Source: Clostridium sp. AN503
Lineage (GTDB): Bacteria > Bacillota > Clostridia > Lachnospirales > Lachnospiraceae
Assembly (NCBI RefSeq): GCF_040719375.1
Contig: NZ_JBFDTP010000002.1
Location: 2,604,001 to 2,668,000, forward strand
Length of the DNA stretch: 64,000 bases
Direction of reading: 5' to 3'
Positions within the stretch are counted from its first letter, which is position 1. Each line of letters starts with the position of its first letter. Shown here piece by piece: positions 9,370 to 18,300 of the stretch. The notes under the pieces are model-generated. The model made no database searches. It saw nothing but the letters and a program-made list of their open reading frames with translations, and was not told the DNA's origin. The position numbers and the translations under genes were made by a program.

Positions 9370-9403
9370 GGTGTGCCGCTCTTTTCTTGATAAGCGGCAT
9401 ACC
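9370..9403. terminator. Shared convergent terminator
   Basis: GGTGTGCCGCT (9370-9380) pairs with AGCGGCATACC (9393-9403), 11 bp including one G-T pair. It lies between the convergent aldolase and DUF2812 genes. The T tracts are weak on both sides, so efficiency may be modest. Confidence 0.6.
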
Positions 9404-9423
9404 GGATCTGTTTTCCCTGCCCC

Positions 9424-10803
9424 TTACTGTTCATCTCCTGACCCGCGAAAACGTGTGATCGCTGCCTCCACTGCAGCTTCCTCTACCTTCGTACTGTATT
9501 CCAGGGACAGGATCCTTTTGCGGTCCGAGATCACAAAGAGATCCCGTTCATTGCTGTCCCATTCCTCCATATACATCATATAACCGCTCTCTACCTGATA
9601 TCGGTAATGTTCCACGGTCACCCCATCTTCCCCCACATGTTTTGACTTCGTGACTTCCCAGACATTGCCGCGGTCGATCGGGTACCTGCGCTTTGACCCT
9701 GCTATGATGGCCGGGACAGGGCTTTTATAATAGGTCATGGTCAGATGGCTCTCCTGCCCATCTTCATCCTGGCGCACTCCAGTTTCCGTCTGATAAAAAG
9801 CAAGAAAGGTCTCCTCGCTCTCCCTGTGCCATTCTTCTGTCACCTCATAGCCAAGCTCCTCAAAGGTCACCGGAAACGGTTCCTTTCTCACATAAGCTTC
9901 CGGTTCTCCCCCGCCTCCGTCTGGCAGGAAACGCTCCATCACCCCCGTTACCAGTGTGAACATCAGAAAAATAATGATAAAAGATCCCACAGCATATCCA
10001 GTGGCAGCCTCTCTCCTGTCCCCTGAACCATGCTCCTGGACCCAGGTGAGGACCGCAACTGCGATCAGGACTGCAAGGATCGATGCCCCCAGAAAGATCA
10101 CTGCCGTCAAAGCAGATATCCCGGAACTCCAGAATATCGATATGATCAGGACAATCGCCGCCAGCGACCAAAGGCCGTTCCGAAGCTTCACTCTCTGCAG
10201 GGTCGGCACAGGCACAGGCCGCCCCTGCTCCAGGCAGCGCCTCGCCCTCTTATACCAGAACCATATGTACAGCATTCCCGCCGGAAATATCACCGCCAGC
10301 ACAAGATGCACGATCATGCTGCGCAGTGTCAGAGGCGACGCAAGGTATCTTCCCGGATCTTTCAAAGCGGAAAGCTCCGAAAGTAAAAACAGGCCCGACA
10401 AAGCCAGGACCGCCGCCCATTTGCCCAGGGAGAGGGAATTCCCCTCCTGTGTTGTGAGCTGCAAAAACGGGTCTGTCTCCAGGGGCAGGGGGTTCACTTT
10501 CTCACTGTAAAACACCTGCCACAGCGTTCCCCCGTACTGAAGCTTCCACCCTGCCTCCTGGCAGAACTCCCGGAACTGGACCGCCTCCTCCCGGTACGGG
10601 CTGTCGAAACCGGAGCTGTCCGGCAGGACCGCCACGGAAAAGGTAAGACGGCGCGGCTCCCCGCGCTCAAAACAGAGAACGCTGTTACTGTAAATCTTCT
10701 TTAAGTACCAGCCCTTCCCGGCCATCTCTTCCAAATATTCTGCAAATGCCGCTGTCTCATACTCACGGAACAGCATGAGACGGATCGTTCTCCTCACCTT
10801 CAT
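9424..10803 (-). CDS. DUF2812 membrane protein
   Basis: A 459-residue protein with an N-terminal cytoplasmic DUF2812 domain (about residues 1-115; motifs EYLEEMAGKGWYLKKI and EAGW). Several membrane segments follow (about 130-150, 165-190, 210-260 and 275-300), then a soluble C-terminal part. DUF2812 proteins are commonly found next to PadR regulators, as here: the padR stop and this ATG are 4 bases apart. The biochemical function is unknown; a membrane stress or cell-envelope role is only inferred from PadR association. Confidence 0.85.
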   Translation of the reverse strand: MKVRRTIRLMLFREYETAAFAEYLEEMAGKGWYLKKIYSNSVLCFERGEPRRLTFSVAVLPDSSGFDSPYREEAVQFREFCQEAGWKLQYGGTLWQVFYSEKVNPLPLETDPFLQLTTQEGNSLSLGKWAAVLALSGLFLLSELSALKDPGRYLASPLTLRSMIVHLVLAVIFPAGMLYIWFWYKRARRCLEQGRPVPVPTLQRVKLRNGLWSLAAIVLIISIFWSSGISALTAVIFLGASILAVLIAVAVLTWVQEHGSGDRREAATGYAVGSFIIIFLMFTLVTGVMERFLPDGGGGEPEAYVRKEPFPVTFEELGYEVTEEWHRESEETFLAFYQTETGVRQDEDGQESHLTMTYYKSPVPAIIAGSKRRYPIDRGNVWEVTKSKHVGEDGVTVEHYRYQVESGYMMYMEEWDSNERDLFVISDRKRILSLEYSTKVEEAAVEAAITRFRGSGDEQ

Positions 10804-10807
10804 GTCA

Positions 10808-11128
10808 TCACCCTCCTGTCTCTTTCAGATATCTGCTGCCTTCCTCCACCAGCCGGTTCAGCCGCCGGAACTCCTCCTTAAGCATCTCCCTGCCGCGGGG
10901 CGTCACCTGATAGTACCGTTTCCTCTTTTCCCGGGCAGTCTCCCGTATCATGCCCTCTGACTCAAACTTCGCCAGCAGTGTATAAAGGGTACCCGGTCCG
11001 ATCTCCAGCCGTCCGCCGGATATCTCCGACACCTTCTGAGAGGTATCCACGCCGCAACGGGGCTCCAAAAGAGCCAGCAGGATATAGTACATCTGCTCTG
11101 TCAGGCTCTGATACGGTTCTCTCGCCAT
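10808..11128 (-). CDS. PadR-family transcriptional regulator
   Basis: A 106-residue winged-helix repressor. The wHTH core runs from EQMYYILLALLE through GPGTLYTLLAKFESEGMI to KRYYQVTPRGREML, followed by a short C-terminal helix. The start is 11128, with the SD AAGGAG about 9 bases upstream; a longer in-frame version from 11194 lacks an SD. It is co-transcribed with the DUF2812 gene. An inverted repeat just downstream of its promoter is a likely autoregulatory site. Confidence 0.92.
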   Translation of the reverse strand: MAREPYQSLTEQMYYILLALLEPRCGVDTSQKVSEISGGRLEIGPGTLYTLLAKFESEGMIRETAREKRKRYYQVTPRGREMLKEEFRRLNRLVEEGSRYLKETGG

Positions 11129-11185
11129 CGTCAACAACTCCTTTTCCTGATTGCGGCAGCCACTGCCCCCATGCCTCTTCCACCC

Positions 11186-11206
11186 AAATATCAATATTCG
11201 ATATTT
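11186..11206. promoter_or_regulatory. Probable PadR operator
   Basis: Perfect 7-bp arms AAATATC/GATATTT separated by AATATTC. It lies 9 to 29 bases downstream of the padR -10 box, overlapping the start of the transcript, where a bound repressor would block transcription. Confidence 0.6.
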
Positions 11207-11214
11207 CTAATTTA

Positions 11215-11243
11215 AGTATACGGAAAAGGCCCGGGAAATACAA
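11215..11243 (-). promoter_or_regulatory. padR-DUF2812 promoter
   Basis: Minus strand: TTGTAT (11238-11243), 17-bp spacer, TATACT (11215-11220). The -35 lies against the terminator of the preceding TRAP operon. Confidence 0.75.
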
Positions 11244-11245
11244 GA

Positions 11246-11266
11246 AGGGAACCATTACAGTTCCCT
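11246..11266 (-). terminator. Terminator of the TRAP transporter operon
   Basis: AGGGAAC (11246-11252) pairs with GTTCCCT (11260-11266), with TCTTGTATTT following on the minus strand. It is placed between dctM and padR. Confidence 0.65.
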
Positions 11267-11302
11267 TACATTTTTCTGACCGTTTTTCCGATGCGGCCTC
11301 TG

Positions 11303-12613
11303 TTACTTGATATATCCCAGCAGCCCCGGCAGCCACAGGGACAGCCCCGGCACGTAGGTCACAAACATCAGCACCGCAAAGATCGCTGCAAAATACCAAA
11401 GAAGCGGCCCGACCACTTTCTCGATGCTGGTCTTTCCCACCTTCACGCCCACAAACAGCGTAGTGCCTACAGGCGGCGTGATCGTGCCGATACACAGGTT
11501 AAAGATCATCATAATACCGAAATGCACCATGTGCATCCCAAGCTTCTGGCAGACCGGCAGAAAGATCGGCGTAAAGATCAGCGTTGCCGGGGTCATGTCC
11601 ATAAAGGTCCCCACCACCAACAGGATCACATTGATGATCAGAAAGATCACGATCCGGCTGTCGCTGATGCCGAGCAGCGTATTCGCCACCAGGCCGGGAA
11701 TTCCGGTAAATGCCATGACCCAGGACATGATGCTGGAAACCCCGATCAGGAATATAATGATCCCGGTCATTTCCGCGCTGTCCAGAAAGATCCCCGGCAG
11801 TTCTTTAAAACGGATCGTCTTATAGAAAAACAGCGACAGGATCAGCGTATACACCACTGCGACCACAGATCCTTCTGTGGCGGTGAAGATCCCCCCAATG
11901 ATCCCTCCGATGACCACCACGATCAAAAACAGGCTCGGCACCGCATCCAGCACCACCTTCCACCGCTCTGACCGCTCAAAGGCGCGTGTACTCAAATAGC
12001 CTTTCTTTTTCGCAAAGAAAAAAATGACTGCCATACAGGCAAGTCCCCAGAGGATGCCCGGCACATAACCCGCCATGAAAAGAGCCGCCACTGAGGTCCC
12101 TCCGCTGACCAGGGAGTATGTGATCATCACATTGCTGGGCGGGATCAAAAGGCCTGTGGGTGCGGTCGCAATATTTGCCGCAGCCGAGAACTCCCGGTCG
12201 TAGCCCTCCTCCTCCTCGATCGGCCCGATGATGGACCCCATGGCAGACGCCGCAGCCGTGCCGGACCCGGAAATGGAGCCAAACAACATATTGGCCACCG
12301 CATTGGTATGGGCCAGCGCCCCCGGGATCCGCCCGGTCGCCAGTTTTGCCAGATTGATCAGACGGACTGCGATGCCGCCCCGGTTCATGATATTTCCCGC
12401 CAGGATAAAAAACGGGATTGCCAGCAGGCTGAACACAGAGATCCCGGAGAAGATCCGCTGTGCGCCTGTGACCACCGCTGCCCCCCGGTCCAGGATCGGC
12501 AGGATAGCCAGGATCGAAGATACCCCCAATGATATGGCGATCGGAACTCCCGCCAGCAGCATGACAAGAAGCACTGCAAAGATGATCAGGCCCGACAATA
12601 ATGCAATATCCAT
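11303..12613 (-). CDS. dctM: TRAP transporter large permease DctM
   Basis: The large, roughly 12-helix membrane subunit of a tripartite ATP-independent periplasmic transporter; it forms the ion-coupled transport channel. 436 residues; typical DctM motifs include GVPIAISLG, ANMLFGSISGSGTAAASAMG and the terminal PGLSLWLP. The start is 12613, with the SD AAAGGAGG upstream; an upstream in-frame ATG lies inside dctQ and has no SD. Third gene of dctP-dctQ-dctM. The substrate, probably an organic or sugar acid, is not deducible. Confidence 0.95.
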   Translation of the reverse strand: MDIALLSGLIIFAVLLVMLLAGVPIAISLGVSSILAILPILDRGAAVVTGAQRIFSGISVFSLLAIPFFILAGNIMNRGGIAVRLINLAKLATGRIPGALAHTNAVANMLFGSISGSGTAAASAMGSIIGPIEEEEGYDREFSAAANIATAPTGLLIPPSNVMITYSLVSGGTSVAALFMAGYVPGILWGLACMAVIFFFAKKKGYLSTRAFERSERWKVVLDAVPSLFLIVVVIGGIIGGIFTATEGSVVAVVYTLILSLFFYKTIRFKELPGIFLDSAEMTGIIIFLIGVSSIMSWVMAFTGIPGLVANTLLGISDSRIVIFLIINVILLVVGTFMDMTPATLIFTPIFLPVCQKLGMHMVHFGIMMIFNLCIGTITPPVGTTLFVGVKVGKTSIEKVVGPLLWYFAAIFAVLMFVTYVPGLSLWLPGLLGYIK

Positions 12614-12617
12614 ACGC

Positions 12618-13124
12618 TTACGCCTCCTTTTCTGAAAAATCATCCGTAAAATTTGCCGCCAGCGTATCCATGGCATTCACCAGACTGAAAAACATAATAA
12701 GAAAGCCCGTTACCGGCAGGACCACATATACATAACCCATGGGTATCTGCAGAGATGCGGTCACCTGGGTCATGGTCAGCTTCGTGATCTCCACACCGCC
12801 ATATGCCATTACCACCGCGGCAAATGCAAAGGAAAACACCTCGCCCAAAAGCTCCAGGAACTTCCGCGCGCCTCCATGAAACTTATTCGCTAAAAATGCC
12901 ATCCTCATATGCTCCCGCCTGCCAAATACATAAGCGGAGGACAAAAGCGCCATCCAGGCAAAGGAATAGGTCAGAAGCTCCTCCGACACGGTGCTGGGGC
13001 TGTTGAACACATACCTGGAAACGATCTGCCAGGTGCCCACCACAGTCATAACTGCAAAGAGGAAAATGGCTGCTGCTCCAAGTATGCGCATCAGACCGTC
13101 CCGGACCTTATGAAGTACATTCAT
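12618..13124 (-). CDS. dctQ: TRAP transporter small permease DctQ
   Basis: A four-helix small membrane subunit (168 residues) linking the binding protein to DctM. The family motif WQIVSRYVFNSPSTVSEELLTYSFAWMALL is recognisable near residues 30-60 (positions approximate). The ATG overlaps the dctP stop by 4 bases and the dctM ATG follows its stop by 4 bases, so translation is tightly coupled. Confidence 0.93.
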   Translation of the reverse strand: MNVLHKVRDGLMRILGAAAIFLFAVMTVVGTWQIVSRYVFNSPSTVSEELLTYSFAWMALLSSAYVFGRREHMRMAFLANKFHGGARKFLELLGEVFSFAFAAVVMAYGGVEITKLTMTQVTASLQIPMGYVYVVLPVTGFLIMFFSLVNAMDTLAANFTDDFSEKEA

Positions 13125-14170
13125 TGCTCCACCTCCGTTCCCTGTTCATTTGCTCTCTGTGCCTGCTCATAGATCAGGAGGATTTTTGGATTCTCCCTGA
13201 TCATTTCATTCTGGAGGGCCTTTACCTTCTTCTGAAAGCTCTCCACATCCACGTCAATAAACGTCACGCCCATATCCTCCGATGCCGTCTTCTTTGCCGC
13301 TTCCACAGACTTTTCCCATTCTGTAAGTTCCACCTCCGTAGAAAGCACCGCCGCATCCTTAAATATCTGCAGCTCCTCCTCACTCAATCCCTGCAGGAAT
13401 TTTAAGTTTCCGATCAGCATATCCGGAACCATCTGGTGCATGTCATAGCTGAAATATTTTGCCACCTCGCCGTGTTTGTTGTTGGTCAGCGCCAGCTCAT
13501 TGTTCTCCGCCCCATCGATGACCCCCTGCTGGATCGCAGTATACACCTCGCCAAACCCCATGGGAGAAGCCGCCGCGCCAAATGCCCTGACCATGGCCAC
13601 GCTTGCCGGACTCTGCTGCACGCGGATCTTCATTCCCTTTAAATCCTCCGGGGAGCGGATCGGTTTTTTAGCGTAAAAATTCCGTGTCCCCGCATCGTAC
13701 CAGGTCAGCACCCGCAGACCCGACTCATCCGTAGACTCATAGACCTTCTCCATGTACTTCCTGTCATTCATAAAATCCTGGTATATTTGCTCAGAACGGA
13801 ACAGATAAGGCATACTGAATATCTCGTAGGTTTTATCAAACGTCTCCAGGTTCGCCGTCCCCGCCACCACAAAATCGATGGCTCCCGTCTGGGTCAGCTC
13901 GATCGCCTTCTGGGCAGAGCCTAACAGCTCGTTGGGATATATCTGGATCTCGTATCTGTCTCCCAGCCGTTCCTCCACATATTCCTTGAATGCCAGCAGC
14001 CCGATATGTTCCGGATGCTCCTCCGACTGTCCGTGGGCGATCCGCACGATCCGTTTTCCGGTCACCGCAGTACTGCAGCCTGTCATGGCAGACGCCGCCA
14101 GACATGCCGCACACAGAAATGCAATCTGCCGTTTTATTCCCGGACCCTTAAATATTCTCTGAATCTCCAT
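13121..14170 (-). CDS. dctP: TRAP transporter solute-binding lipoprotein DctP
   Basis: The extracytoplasmic substrate receptor of the TRAP system. 349 residues with a lipoprotein signal (lipobox AMTGC, Cys32), as expected in a monoderm cell. The family core includes the substrate-carboxylate-binding Arg region LKGMKIRVQ and GEVYTAIQQGVIDGAENN. The start has the SD AAAGGAGG. First gene of the operon. The carboxylate-binding signature suggests an acidic substrate (family knowledge), but none can be named. Confidence 0.93.
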   Translation of the reverse strand: MEIQRIFKGPGIKRQIAFLCAACLAASAMTGCSTAVTGKRIVRIAHGQSEEHPEHIGLLAFKEYVEERLGDRYEIQIYPNELLGSAQKAIELTQTGAIDFVVAGTANLETFDKTYEIFSMPYLFRSEQIYQDFMNDRKYMEKVYESTDESGLRVLTWYDAGTRNFYAKKPIRSPEDLKGMKIRVQQSPASVAMVRAFGAAASPMGFGEVYTAIQQGVIDGAENNELALTNNKHGEVAKYFSYDMHQMVPDMLIGNLKFLQGLSEEELQIFKDAAVLSTEVELTEWEKSVEAAKKTASEDMGVTFIDVDVESFQKKVKALQNEMIRENPKILLIYEQAQRANEQGTEVEQ

Positions 14171-14267
14171 GTCTCTCCTCCTTTACATTTTCCTGTTTAG
14201 TATGCCACGGAGATACATTTTTTATGAACAAACAAAAGAAAGCCTGTTTCTGAGTAGAACAAAAACA

Positions 14268-14303
14268 GGGAAACCGTACAATCCGCAGACTGTACGATTT
14301 CCC
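14268..14303 (-). terminator. Terminator of the purine permease gene
   Basis: 13-bp stem GGGAAACCGTACA/TGTACGATTTCCC (one G-T pair) followed on the minus strand by TGTTTTTG. It lies between the NCS2 permease gene and dctP. Confidence 0.85.
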
Positions 14304-14328
14304 CATGTTCCAGGCTTTTTAGTTTAAA

Positions 14329-15702
14329 CTAGATCAGGATATACTTCAGGATAAACACCCCTGCCAGCACATAGAGCAGCAGGCTCATCTTCTTCTCCTG
14401 TGCTTTCCCGGCAATTAAGTTCATCACCACATAGGAGATGATCCCCATGGCAATGCCTTCTGAAATGCTGTACATAAACGGCATGGCAATGATCGCAATG
14501 TAAGCGGGAATTGCCTCCGTATAATCGGAAAAATCAATCTTCGTAACCGAAGTCATCATCAAAAATCCAACCACGATCAATGCGGGCGCCGTTGCAAAGG
14601 ACGGGATCGCCAGGAAGATCGGTGACAGGAACAAAGACAGTCCAAACAGAATCGCCGCCACAACAGAGGTCAGGCCGGTCCTCCCGCCTTCCGCAACACC
14701 GGATGCGCTCTCCACGAATGTGGTCGTCGTGGAAGTACCCAGGACAGCGCCCACAGAGGTTCCGACTGCGTCTGCCATAAGCGCGCCGCGGATGCGGGGA
14801 AGCTTGCCGTCCTTATCCAGCATGTCCGCCTTGGATGCAACACCGATCAGCGTCCCAAGAGTATCAAACATATCCACAAACAGGAATGCAAACATCACTA
14901 CCAGGAAATCCATGGTCAGTAGGAAGGTAAAATCCATCTTCATAAAGGTCGGCATCAGGCTCGGAACGGAGATCCCTTTGGAGAAATCCGGCAGCAGGCT
15001 GTAAAATCCGGCTTCCGGATTGATCTGGTACAGTCCGGTGACCTGGCAGATGATCCCCAGCGCCCAGGTGATCAGGATACCCCAAAGGATATTCCCCCGC
15101 ACGCCCTTTACCAGCAGGATGCCCGTGACCAGGATCCCCACAAGCGCCAGCACTACCGTGATCCCCTCGCTGTGGAACATCCCGTTGGCAACAGAGGTTT
15201 TAAAGGAATATACGGAAACCAGGGTTGCGCTGTCCACCACGATCTTGGCGTTCTGCAGGCCGATAAATGCGATAAACAGGCCGATACCCGCAGAGACCGC
15301 ATATTTTAAATTCACAGGGATCGCATTAAAGATGGCTTCCCGGACATTGGTCAGGGACAGAACGATAAAAATGATGCCTTCCACAAATACCGCTGCCAGC
15401 GCCATCTGCCAGGTGTATCCCATCTGCAGGACCACCGTGTAGGCAAAGTAAGCGTTCAGGCCCATACCGGGCGCGAGGACGAACGGATAATTGGAAAACA
15501 CCGCCATCATCAGCGTCGCGATCAGGGATGCCAGCGCCGTCGCTGTGAACACTGCGCCGCTGTCCATACCTGTTTTCCCCAGAATATCGGGATTGACCGC
15601 CAGGATGTATGCCATGGTCATAAATGTTGTGATACCGGCCATGACCTCCGTCTTGACATCCGTGTGGTTCTGTTTCAAGTGAAAAATCTTTTCCAAGCTC
15701 AT
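14329..15702 (-). CDS. NCS2 family purine (hypoxanthine/guanine/adenine) permease
   Basis: A 457-residue, roughly 12-helix permease of the AzgA/PbuG branch of NCS2, importing purine bases by ion symport. Diagnostic stretches are AGITTFMTMAYILAVNP near the N-terminus, LAPGMGLNAYFAYTVV, and the second-half motif GTSTTTTFVESASGVAEGGRTG. Monocistronic between a terminator and the EamA gene. No purine riboswitch is seen in its leader; a weak TGGAAA-17-TAGAAT promoter is upstream. Confidence 0.94.
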   Translation of the reverse strand: MSLEKIFHLKQNHTDVKTEVMAGITTFMTMAYILAVNPDILGKTGMDSGAVFTATALASLIATLMMAVFSNYPFVLAPGMGLNAYFAYTVVLQMGYTWQMALAAVFVEGIIFIVLSLTNVREAIFNAIPVNLKYAVSAGIGLFIAFIGLQNAKIVVDSATLVSVYSFKTSVANGMFHSEGITVVLALVGILVTGILLVKGVRGNILWGILITWALGIICQVTGLYQINPEAGFYSLLPDFSKGISVPSLMPTFMKMDFTFLLTMDFLVVMFAFLFVDMFDTLGTLIGVASKADMLDKDGKLPRIRGALMADAVGTSVGAVLGTSTTTTFVESASGVAEGGRTGLTSVVAAILFGLSLFLSPIFLAIPSFATAPALIVVGFLMMTSVTKIDFSDYTEAIPAYIAIIAMPFMYSISEGIAMGIISYVVMNLIAGKAQEKKMSLLLYVLAGVFILKYILI

Positions 15703-15850
15703 ATCTTTCCCTCTTTTCCTAAAAGTAAAAACTTAAAAGTAAAATCGATTTCATTCTATCATCTTTCTTATGATTTTTCCATACAATATTCCTTTTATTT
15801 ATCATTTTGCAGATATCTTGTGACAGTTCCAGGCAGCGGGAACTATTACC

Positions 15851-16744
15851 CTATCTTCTCACCTTCTCCGGCATGTCCCCCGCTACCGCCGCACACAGGA
15901 TAAGAACCGCCCCGGCCATCTGTGCAGTTCCCATGCGCTCATTTAAAAACAGGGCGGACAAAAGGATCGCCGTAACCGGGTCAATGTAGCTGAACAGAGC
16001 CACCGTCTGCGCTCGCAGCGCCTTCATGGAGCCAAAGTACATCGCATACCCGATCCCGGTGTGCACCACCCCCACGATGACCAGCAAAAGCCCCACCACC
16101 GGCGTCAGGCGAATGGCAGAGATGTCTTCCGTGAACCAGGTGTAAGGAAGCAGTACCACACCGGCAGCGGCAAGCTGCACCACGGTCTTGTCAATGGCAG
16201 GAATATCCCTGATCTTTTTGTTCAGGATCATGATCGCCGCATACAGGGCCGCCGCCCCCAGTCCAAGAAGGATCCCCTTCCACTCCGAACTCCCCACTCC
16301 CTCTGTGACGTCTGACCCAGCCACTCCGGAGACCAGCACCATACCTGCCAGCGCAGCCGCCACGCAGACCAGCTTTTTTCCAGTAAGCTTCTCTTTCAAA
16401 AAAACGGGTGAGACTAAAATGACCAGGACCGGCGCCGTATAGTAACACAGGGTAGCCACCGCCACCGAGGTATACTGGTATGCCTCAAACAGCAGGATCC
16501 AGTTGAATCCGATCAGTACCCCCGAAACCAGGAGCGCGGGAAGATTCGCCGTCACAGCTTTCACCGAAGGCCGCGAACCTTTTACAGCCATTAAAAACAG
16601 CAAAAACAACGTCCCCAGGACCGCCCGGGCAAGCGCGATCACGCTGGAGGACAGAGGGATCTGCCTCCTGAATATGCCAATCGTTCCAAACATAAGCATG
16701 GATCCTACGAGCATCCATTTTGAATTTCTCACACTGTTTTCCAT
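15851..16744 (-). CDS. EamA/DMT-family transporter
   Basis: A 297-residue drug/metabolite transporter with two EamA repeats of five helices each (about residues 10-145 and 160-290). Such proteins usually export small metabolites or amino acids; the substrate is unknown. The SD CAGGAG lies before the ATG. It is preceded by a strong promoter and a leader with a transcription terminator about 50 bases before the start codon, so expression is probably controlled by attenuation or a riboswitch. Confidence 0.92.
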   Translation of the reverse strand: MENSVRNSKWMLVGSMLMFGTIGIFRRQIPLSSSVIALARAVLGTLFLLFLMAVKGSRPSVKAVTANLPALLVSGVLIGFNWILLFEAYQYTSVAVATLCYYTAPVLVILVSPVFLKEKLTGKKLVCVAAALAGMVLVSGVAGSDVTEGVGSSEWKGILLGLGAAALYAAIMILNKKIRDIPAIDKTVVQLAAAGVVLLPYTWFTEDISAIRLTPVVGLLLVIVGVVHTGIGYAMYFGSMKALRAQTVALFSYIDPVTAILLSALFLNERMGTAQMAGAVLILCAAVAGDMPEKVRR

Positions 16745-16791
16745 AATTTTATGACTCCTGAGTATATGATTTCTTCTGCAAAATAAAACAA

Positions 16792-16812
16792 GAGAGCGAT
16801 GTTCTCACTCTC
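16792..16812 (-). terminator. Leader terminator (attenuator) before the EamA gene
   Basis: Stem GAGAGTG/CGCTCTC (arms 16806-16812 and 16792-16798, one G-U) with loop AGAACAT, followed on the minus strand by TTGTTTTATTTT. It lies between the promoter and the EamA start codon, so unless read through it would prevent expression. Confidence 0.7.
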
Positions 16813-16866
16813 CTGCTCTTTTCCATCTGATACACACTTCCGTGTGGACAACGCTCCGCCTACAGT
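16813..16866 (-). ncRNA. Candidate regulatory leader RNA (attenuator or riboswitch) of the EamA gene
   Basis: A hairpin with 5-bp stem CACAC/GUGUG and GNRA loop GGAA (16833-16846) lies in the leader. GAGCGUUGU (16848-16856) can pair with ACAUCGCUC in the 3' arm of the downstream terminator (8 bp around a U-U mismatch), forming an alternative antiterminator. Mutually exclusive structures of this kind are the hallmark of riboswitches and attenuators. The sequence matches no class that I recognise (not T-box, guanidine, preQ1 or ZTP). Confidence 0.45.
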
Positions 16867-16872
16867 ACTTAA

Positions 16873-16902
16873 ATACTAACATGTCCTGTATAAAAATGTC
16901 AA
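16873..16902 (-). promoter_or_regulatory. EamA gene promoter
   Basis: Minus strand: consensus TTGACA (16897-16902), 18-bp spacer, TAGTAT (16873-16878). A strong promoter immediately after the end of the liv operon. Confidence 0.8.
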
Positions 16903-16941
16903 TCACCATTTGAATTTTCCTGATCTGCGGCTCCCATTTCC

Positions 16942-18300
16942 TCACCGGTTCCCATATCCTGCCGGATAGACAATCTTCTGATTAGAATATTCAAACGGCC
17001 ACACAGTCTTATACTCGCCGTCCTGGATCTGGGCGATGGCCACGGAAGCATAGATATTGTTGTTGTAGTGCCGTACCCCGTCAAATTCATGGTCCTCGAA
17101 TTTGATCCTGTCATACGGCAGGATGATCTCCGGGCCGTCAGGGAAGTTCCCCTGGATATCAAGACCTGACAGCACATCCTTCACCGCCTCGCCGTCATCC
17201 GTCCCGGCCTCTTCAAATGCTGTCTTGAAGGTCCAGACGGCAGTATAGGATTCTGCTGAATGACCGTTCATATCTACGCCAAATATCTCCTTAAACCGCC
17301 TGTTTATCTCCTGTCCTTTTGTCATATCCGGATTCCATTCCACCACAGAAGTGACGCCGCCTGCCATGCCCCTGGTGGCAGGGATAAAACTGGGGTCTGC
17401 AAATCCGTTTGCCTTGGCGATGAGGATCGGCGGGTGGTAGTCCTGTTCATGCATGGTCCTCATGAGCAGGCTGGCGTCGGAGACATAGCTCTCTGCCAAA
17501 ACCGCATCCGCTCCTGCCTTTTTCAGTTCCAGGATCTCATCTGTCAGATCCGCCGCCCCCTGTCTGTACTGGATCTCTTTTACGATCTCCATCCCATACT
17601 GTGGGGCATACAGCCTTGCACACCGGATCGCCTCCTGCCCGATCATGCTGTTATCCGCAAACACCGCAATGGTCTTTACTTCTTTTCCGGTCTGCTCCGC
17701 CTGCTCCCGCATGTACATGAACATATTTTCCAGATACAGGGAGTTCATGGGACACAGGCGGAAAAAATACTCATTGTGGTGGGTGGAAATGCTGTCTACC
17801 GTAGAGATCGCCGTGATCATGGGAATCTTATATTCCTCACACACCTGGGAAACGATCTCCGTCAGGGTACTCTGATGGCAGCCCACGATGGCGTGTACCT
17901 TCTCCTGTATGATCAGACGCTCCGCTACGGACCGGGCCACATTCTCGTCCCCCTGCGTATCCCCCCGGACAATCTCAATGGGACGTCCATCCACACCGCC
18001 CGAAGCGTTGATATCCTCCGCTGCAAAATCAATTCCACGCAAAATATTCGTCCCGATGGCTGCATTATTGCCGCTCAACGCATAGATCGCGCCGATTCGG
18101 ATCGGTTCACCGGTCAACTCCTGTCTTTCCTCTGGCTGTTCGGCATATTTTGTCCCGCGGTCAGCACGGGCCGATTCCGTTTTCGTTTCCGATCCGGGGA
18201 TGCTTACTTTCCCTGCCGCACAGCCCGCCGTGAAACATGCAGACATGATACAGGCAAGGATCAATGCCGCCATTCTGTTCCAATTGATAGGGTTCTTCAT
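16942..18300 (-). CDS. ABC transporter substrate-binding lipoprotein (LivJ-like), paralog 2
   Basis: A 452-residue type I periplasmic-binding-fold receptor of the branched-chain amino acid/amide family. Lipobox FTAGC with Cys27. The mature part begins at LTGEPIRIGAIYALSGNNAAIGTNILRGIDFAAEDINASGGVDGRP (shortened family signature: GGVDGRPIEIV). It closely resembles the upstream paralog throughout (VGCHQS/MGCHMS, NGHSAESYT, VWPF). Last gene of the liv operon. It has a weak possible promoter of its own in the 169-base gap and may be expressed separately. Confidence 0.92.
   Translation of the reverse strand: MKNPINWNRMAALILACIMSACFTAGCAAGKVSIPGSETKTESARADRGTKYAEQPEERQELTGEPIRIGAIYALSGNNAAIGTNILRGIDFAAEDINASGGVDGRPIEIVRGDTQGDENVARSVAERLIIQEKVHAIVGCHQSTLTEIVSQVCEEYKIPMITAISTVDSISTHHNEYFFRLCPMNSLYLENMFMYMREQAEQTGKEVKTIAVFADNSMIGQEAIRCARLYAPQYGMEIVKEIQYRQGAADLTDEILELKKAGADAVLAESYVSDASLLMRTMHEQDYHPPILIAKANGFADPSFIPATRGMAGGVTSVVEWNPDMTKGQEINRRFKEIFGVDMNGHSAESYTAVWTFKTAFEEAGTDDGEAVKDVLSGLDIQGNFPDGPEIILPYDRIKFEDHEFDGVRHYNNNIYASVAIAQIQDGEYKTVWPFEYSNQKIVYPAGYGNR

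Noticed and set aside
15703..15850. Guanine/adenine riboswitch before the purine permease
   Set aside because: The conserved purine aptamer loops are absent; the leader is short and unstructured.
16813..16866. Guanidine-II (mini-ykkC) or T-box leader for the EamA gene
   Set aside because: Only one hairpin, with a GGAA loop rather than paired ACGR loops, and no T-box sequence is present.
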